Source: Pseudomonas karstica
GTDB taxonomy: Bacteria; Pseudomonadota; Gammaproteobacteria; Pseudomonadales; Pseudomonadaceae
DNA: 64,000 bases
NCBI RefSeq assembly: GCF_009707515.1
Contig: NZ_WLYI01000032.1
Location: 22,706 to 86,705, forward strand
Direction of reading: 5' to 3'
Position 1 is the first letter of the stretch. Each line of letters starts with the position of its first letter. The position numbers and the translations under genes were made by a program. Below are positions 61,582 through 64,000 of the stretch, piece after piece. The notes under the pieces are model-generated. The model saw only the letters and a program-made list of their open reading frames with translations. It did not search any database and was not told the origin of the DNA.

Positions 61582-62152
61582 GCAACCGCAGTTCCAGGTA
61601 CTGCAACAACATGATTGTCTTGCCGTCGATAATGGTGCCGTCGGCGACTTGCGCAAGCGCCTCCTCAAACCCCAGCTCCAGTACCTCGATATCCTCGCCC
61701 TCTTCTTCCAGCCCCCCACCCTCGCCAACCCGGTTTGCCGGCAGGTATTCACCGATAAAGAAATGAATTCGCTCGGTCACCGAGCCCGGGCTCATGAAGG
61801 CCGAGTAAACTTTCTCGACATGACTGACTCGGTAGCCGGTCTCTTCCTCGGCTTCCAGGCGAATACGTTCCTCGGGGCTGGCGTTGTCCAGCAAACCGGC
61901 GGCTGACTCGATCAAATAGCCGTCGTGACCATTGACGAAGGCCGGCATGCGGAACTGGCGGATCAGCAGCACCGTGCGCTGCTCACGGTTGTACAACAGG
62001 ATCGTCGCGCCATTGCCACGGTCATAGACCTCACGGGTCTGGGCTTGCCAGGTGCCGTCGCGGCGGCGCAGGTCGAAACTGTATTTCTTGAGCACATACC
62101 AGTTGTCGGAGAGCGTCTCTAGAGCAGTGATGCGAACGGGGCTATTGTCCAT
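61562..62152 (-). CDS. nudK: Nudix hydrolase, NudK/GDP-mannose pyrophosphatase type
   Basis: 196-residue Nudix enzyme. The Nudix box is visible as GLLDNASPEERIRLEAEEETGY (split; GX5EX7REUXEEXGU) at about residues 83-104, preceded by REVYDRGNGATILLYN and VLLIRQFRMPAFVNG, which closely follow E. coli NudK (GDP-mannose hydrolysing). The REXXEEXGU arginine is replaced by Arg-Leu-Glu-Ala spacing that still fits. Start ATG 62152 (MDNSPVRITALE). Overlaps the Rrf2 gene end. Upstream 62153-62497 contains no gene I can support. Confidence 0.9.
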   Translation of the reverse strand: MDNSPVRITALETLSDNWYVLKKYSFDLRRRDGTWQAQTREVYDRGNGATILLYNREQRTVLLIRQFRMPAFVNGHDGYLIESAAGLLDNASPEERIRLEAEEETGYRVSHVEKVYSAFMSPGSVTERIHFFIGEYLPANRVGEGGGLEEEGEDIEVLELGFEEALAQVADGTIIDGKTIMLLQYLELRLLKGGFA

Positions 62153-62497
62153 GGGCAGGCCTTGGGTCGTGGGGAATGGAGCATGTCGTCCCTGTGCGAG
62201 CATCGTCAAGTCAAGCCAGGCGCTGGATAACCTGATGAGCGCCCAATCGTCACCTCAAGTAGCCGGGCCGGCACACACTTCTTCCACAAGCCCCGCCGGC
62301 GACTCGTAAAGCCGAATTCCGCACCGTTTTCACCAATACCTGTCAAGCCCAACCCCGCGCCATGCTGGCGCTCAGGAGAGATTGGTCAAATATTAACCTC
62401 GTATTAAATGGCCATCCCTGCCGGGCTCTGACAGGGTTATCCACAGAGATACCCACGGTTTTCGTGGACAACTCTTTTCAGCTTTTTCTGATGTTTT

Positions 62498-63649
62498 TTA
62501 TTCCGGGAACGTCCCTGGCAGCAAAATATCCCGCGTGACCTTGCGAATATCGTTATACCCACACAACGCCATAGACACATCCAGTTCCCGGGCAATGATA
62601 TCCAGCGCCTTGGTAACACCCGCCTCACCCATCGCCCCCAAACCGTACAGGTGCGGCCTGCCAATCATCGTGCCCCGGGCCCCAAGCGCCACCGCCTTGA
62701 GCACATCCTGACCACTGCGAATGCCGCCATCGAGCCACACCTCAATACGCTCACCCACCGCATCGACGATGGCCGGCAACTGGCTGATGCTCGACGGCGC
62801 ACCGTCCAGCTGGCGTCCGCCATGGTTGCTGACCACCAAGGCATCGGCCCCGGAATCTGCTGCCAGCCGCGCGTCTTCCACATCCAGAATACCCTTGATG
62901 ATCAACTTGCCGCCCCAGCAGCGCTTGATCCATTCCACATCGGCCCAACTCAGGCGCGGGTCGAATTGCTGCGCGGTCCAGGACGACAAGGAACTCATGT
63001 CGGCCACACCCTTGACGTGGCCGACAATATTGCCGAAACCCCGCCGCTTGGTGCCAAGCATGCCCATGGCCCAACGTGGCTTGGTCATGATGTTCAGCAC
63101 ATTGGGCAAGGTGAGCCTGGGCGGCGCCGACAAGCCGTTAATCAAGTCCTTGTGCCGTTGCCCGAGGATTTGCAGGTCCAGCGTCAACACCAGGGCATCG
63201 ACCCCGGCAGCCTTGGCCCGCTCGATCAATTGCTCGATAAAGGCGCGATCACGCATCACATACAACTGAAACCAGAAGGGCTTGCCGACGTGTTCGGCAA
63301 TGTCCTCCAGGGAGCAAATGCTCATGGTCGACAAGGTATAACGCAGGCCAAACGCAGCCGCAGCCCGGGCGGTGAGAATCTCGCCATCGGCGTGCTGCAT
63401 GCCGGCCAGGCCGGTAGGTGCCAGCGCCACGGGCATGGCCATATCCTGGCCGAGCATCGGTGCGCGGATCGAACGCTCGTCGATATTGCGTGCCACCCGC
63501 TGGCGGAACTTGATCCGGGCAAAATCCGTTTCATTGGCGCGGTAAGTACTTTCGGTCCAGGACCCGGAATCGGCATAGTCGTAGAACATTCGCGGTACGC
63601 GTTTGTGTGCCAGCTTGCGCAAGTCTTCGATCGTTGTGATCAACCCCAT
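62498..63649 (-). CDS. lldA: FMN-dependent L-lactate dehydrogenase (LldA-like)
   Basis: 383-residue alpha-hydroxy-acid oxidase family enzyme oxidising L-lactate to pyruvate with FMN. Features: PVALAPTGLAGM, FWFQLYVMRDR, the FMN/active-site histidine-arginine in SNHGGRQLDGAPSS (near 270) and the phosphate-binding DGGIRSGQDVLKAVALGARG. It matches the second Pseudomonas L-lactate dehydrogenase (LldA) rather than the lldPDE enzyme: no lldP or lldE is adjacent. Start ATG 63649 (MGLITTIEDLRKL); the longer reading upstream to 63814 enters a repeat. Monocistronic. Confidence 0.92.
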   Translation of the reverse strand: MGLITTIEDLRKLAHKRVPRMFYDYADSGSWTESTYRANETDFARIKFRQRVARNIDERSIRAPMLGQDMAMPVALAPTGLAGMQHADGEILTARAAAAFGLRYTLSTMSICSLEDIAEHVGKPFWFQLYVMRDRAFIEQLIERAKAAGVDALVLTLDLQILGQRHKDLINGLSAPPRLTLPNVLNIMTKPRWAMGMLGTKRRGFGNIVGHVKGVADMSSLSSWTAQQFDPRLSWADVEWIKRCWGGKLIIKGILDVEDARLAADSGADALVVSNHGGRQLDGAPSSISQLPAIVDAVGERIEVWLDGGIRSGQDVLKAVALGARGTMIGRPHLYGLGAMGEAGVTKALDIIARELDVSMALCGYNDIRKVTRDILLPGTFPE

Positions 63650-63792
63650 CAGTATTACCTCTCCCTGAACCCGAGAAAAAAGAACCGCAACAGAGAGTAA
63701 CCGCCTCATGGAAGCGGTGGCGAGCGGCTGTGCAAGAACTTCGGATTTTATCGGGCCAACAGCCTGCTTGAATGCAAGACAGGCGCCCTGGG

Positions 63793-64000
63793 GCATATCC
63801 GTTGCTGCGGTCACGGCTGCGTAGGGTTCCGCCCTTACGGCGGGTCACTTTGAAAAGCCCAAAGTAACCAAAGGCTCTTGCCCCACCACTTGGCACCTCG
63901 CTCAGGCTCGGTGTGCCCGTACTCCGACATTGCTCCGTGGGGCCGCCGCAATGGGCCATCCCTGGCCCAGTGCGGCTAAACCGGCGTCCTGCCGGTTTAC
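63793..64000. repeat. third copy of the long repeat arm, cut by window end
   Basis: GGCATATCCGTTGCTGCGG, GGGTTCCGCCCTTACGGCGG, and CTAAACCGGCGTCCTGCCGG recur in the same order and orientation as arm 1 at 18.7 kb. Whether a mirrored arm follows is beyond the window. The stretch 63650-63792 is promoter space for the lactate dehydrogenase. Confidence 0.88.

Noticed and set aside
62438..62446. DnaA box TTATCCACA, possible replication-related site
   Set aside because: A single box without a cluster, AT-rich unwinding region or origin genes is expected by chance.
63650..63814. Lactate dehydrogenase extended upstream to 63814
   Set aside because: The extra 55 residues run into a repeat and have no family match; MGLITTIEDL at 63649 is the usual start.
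1..64000. tRNA, rRNA, prophage or transposase genes
   Set aside because: I looked for the typical tRNA end sequences, rRNA segments, integrases and DDE transposases and saw none. A dedicated RNA search would be needed to exclude small non-coding RNAs.

Overview
The window is a chromosomal segment of a Pseudomonas, most likely from the P. fluorescens group. The evidence is the high-GC, Pseudomonas-like coding style, the gene orders pepN-DUF2797-DUF1315-rhomboid-phosphoesterase-nadK and ldcA/dnaQ/rnhA/methyltransferase/gloB/mltD/yejABEF, which as I remember also occur in P. aeruginosa, and several families of extragenic inverted repeats typical of fluorescent pseudomonads. I see no phage, integron, insertion sequence, CRISPR array, rRNA or tRNA. 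About 50 protein genes are supported.

Layout. 0.1-7.8 kb: housekeeping block on the minus strand (pepN, a zinc-ribbon DUF2797 protein, DUF1315, GlpG-type rhomboid protease, metallophosphoesterase, nadK) and a divergent DUF1853 gene. 7.85-8.5 kb: tandem array of a ~130 bp inverted-repeat unit. 8.5-17.9 kb: cobalamin region. Two outward-facing cobalamin riboswitches drive, leftward, cobW-cobN-chlI/chlD and, rightward, cbtB-cbtA-cobE-cobM. The AAA+ and VWA chelatase subunits are joined by an apparent programmed -1 frameshift site. 18-28.5 kb: nfuA, a ~690 bp composite inverted repeat, cti, the B12-dependent methionine synthase metH, two tiny membrane proteins, and the sulfite reductase cysI with its DUF934 partner. 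28.6-33.6 kb: flavin reductase, LysR regulator, GNAT acetyltransferase and lysine/arginine-type decarboxylase.

33.6-42 kb: dnaQ, rnhA, a SAM methyltransferase, gloB and mltD. Between dnaQ and rnhA lies a ~4 kb block on the opposite strand (RidA-like, FAD amine-oxidase-like, GlpT-like transporter, and a frameshifted scrap of an aldehyde dehydrogenase) that looks inserted. 42-42.9 kb: a second tandem repeat array with a 128 bp period. 43-50.4 kb: peptide ABC transporter with two tandem YejA-type binding proteins plus YejB, YejE and YejF. 50.7-54.7 kb: FecI/FecR/TonB-receptor iron-signalling cassette. 54.8-57 kb: AraC regulator, LysE exporter and FadR-type regulator. 57.4-60.1 kb: gudP-gudD glucarate uptake and dehydration. 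60.1-63.7 kb: thioredoxin-reductase-like flavoprotein with a divergent Rrf2 regulator, a NudK-type Nudix hydrolase and an LldA-type lactate dehydrogenase. The window ends inside another copy of the long repeat seen at 18.7 kb.

Functionally the strongest theme is cobalamin: riboswitch-controlled cobalt uptake (CbtAB), cobalt insertion (CobN with ChlI/ChlD, CobW) and ring methylation (CobM), with a B12 consumer (MetH) a few kb away.
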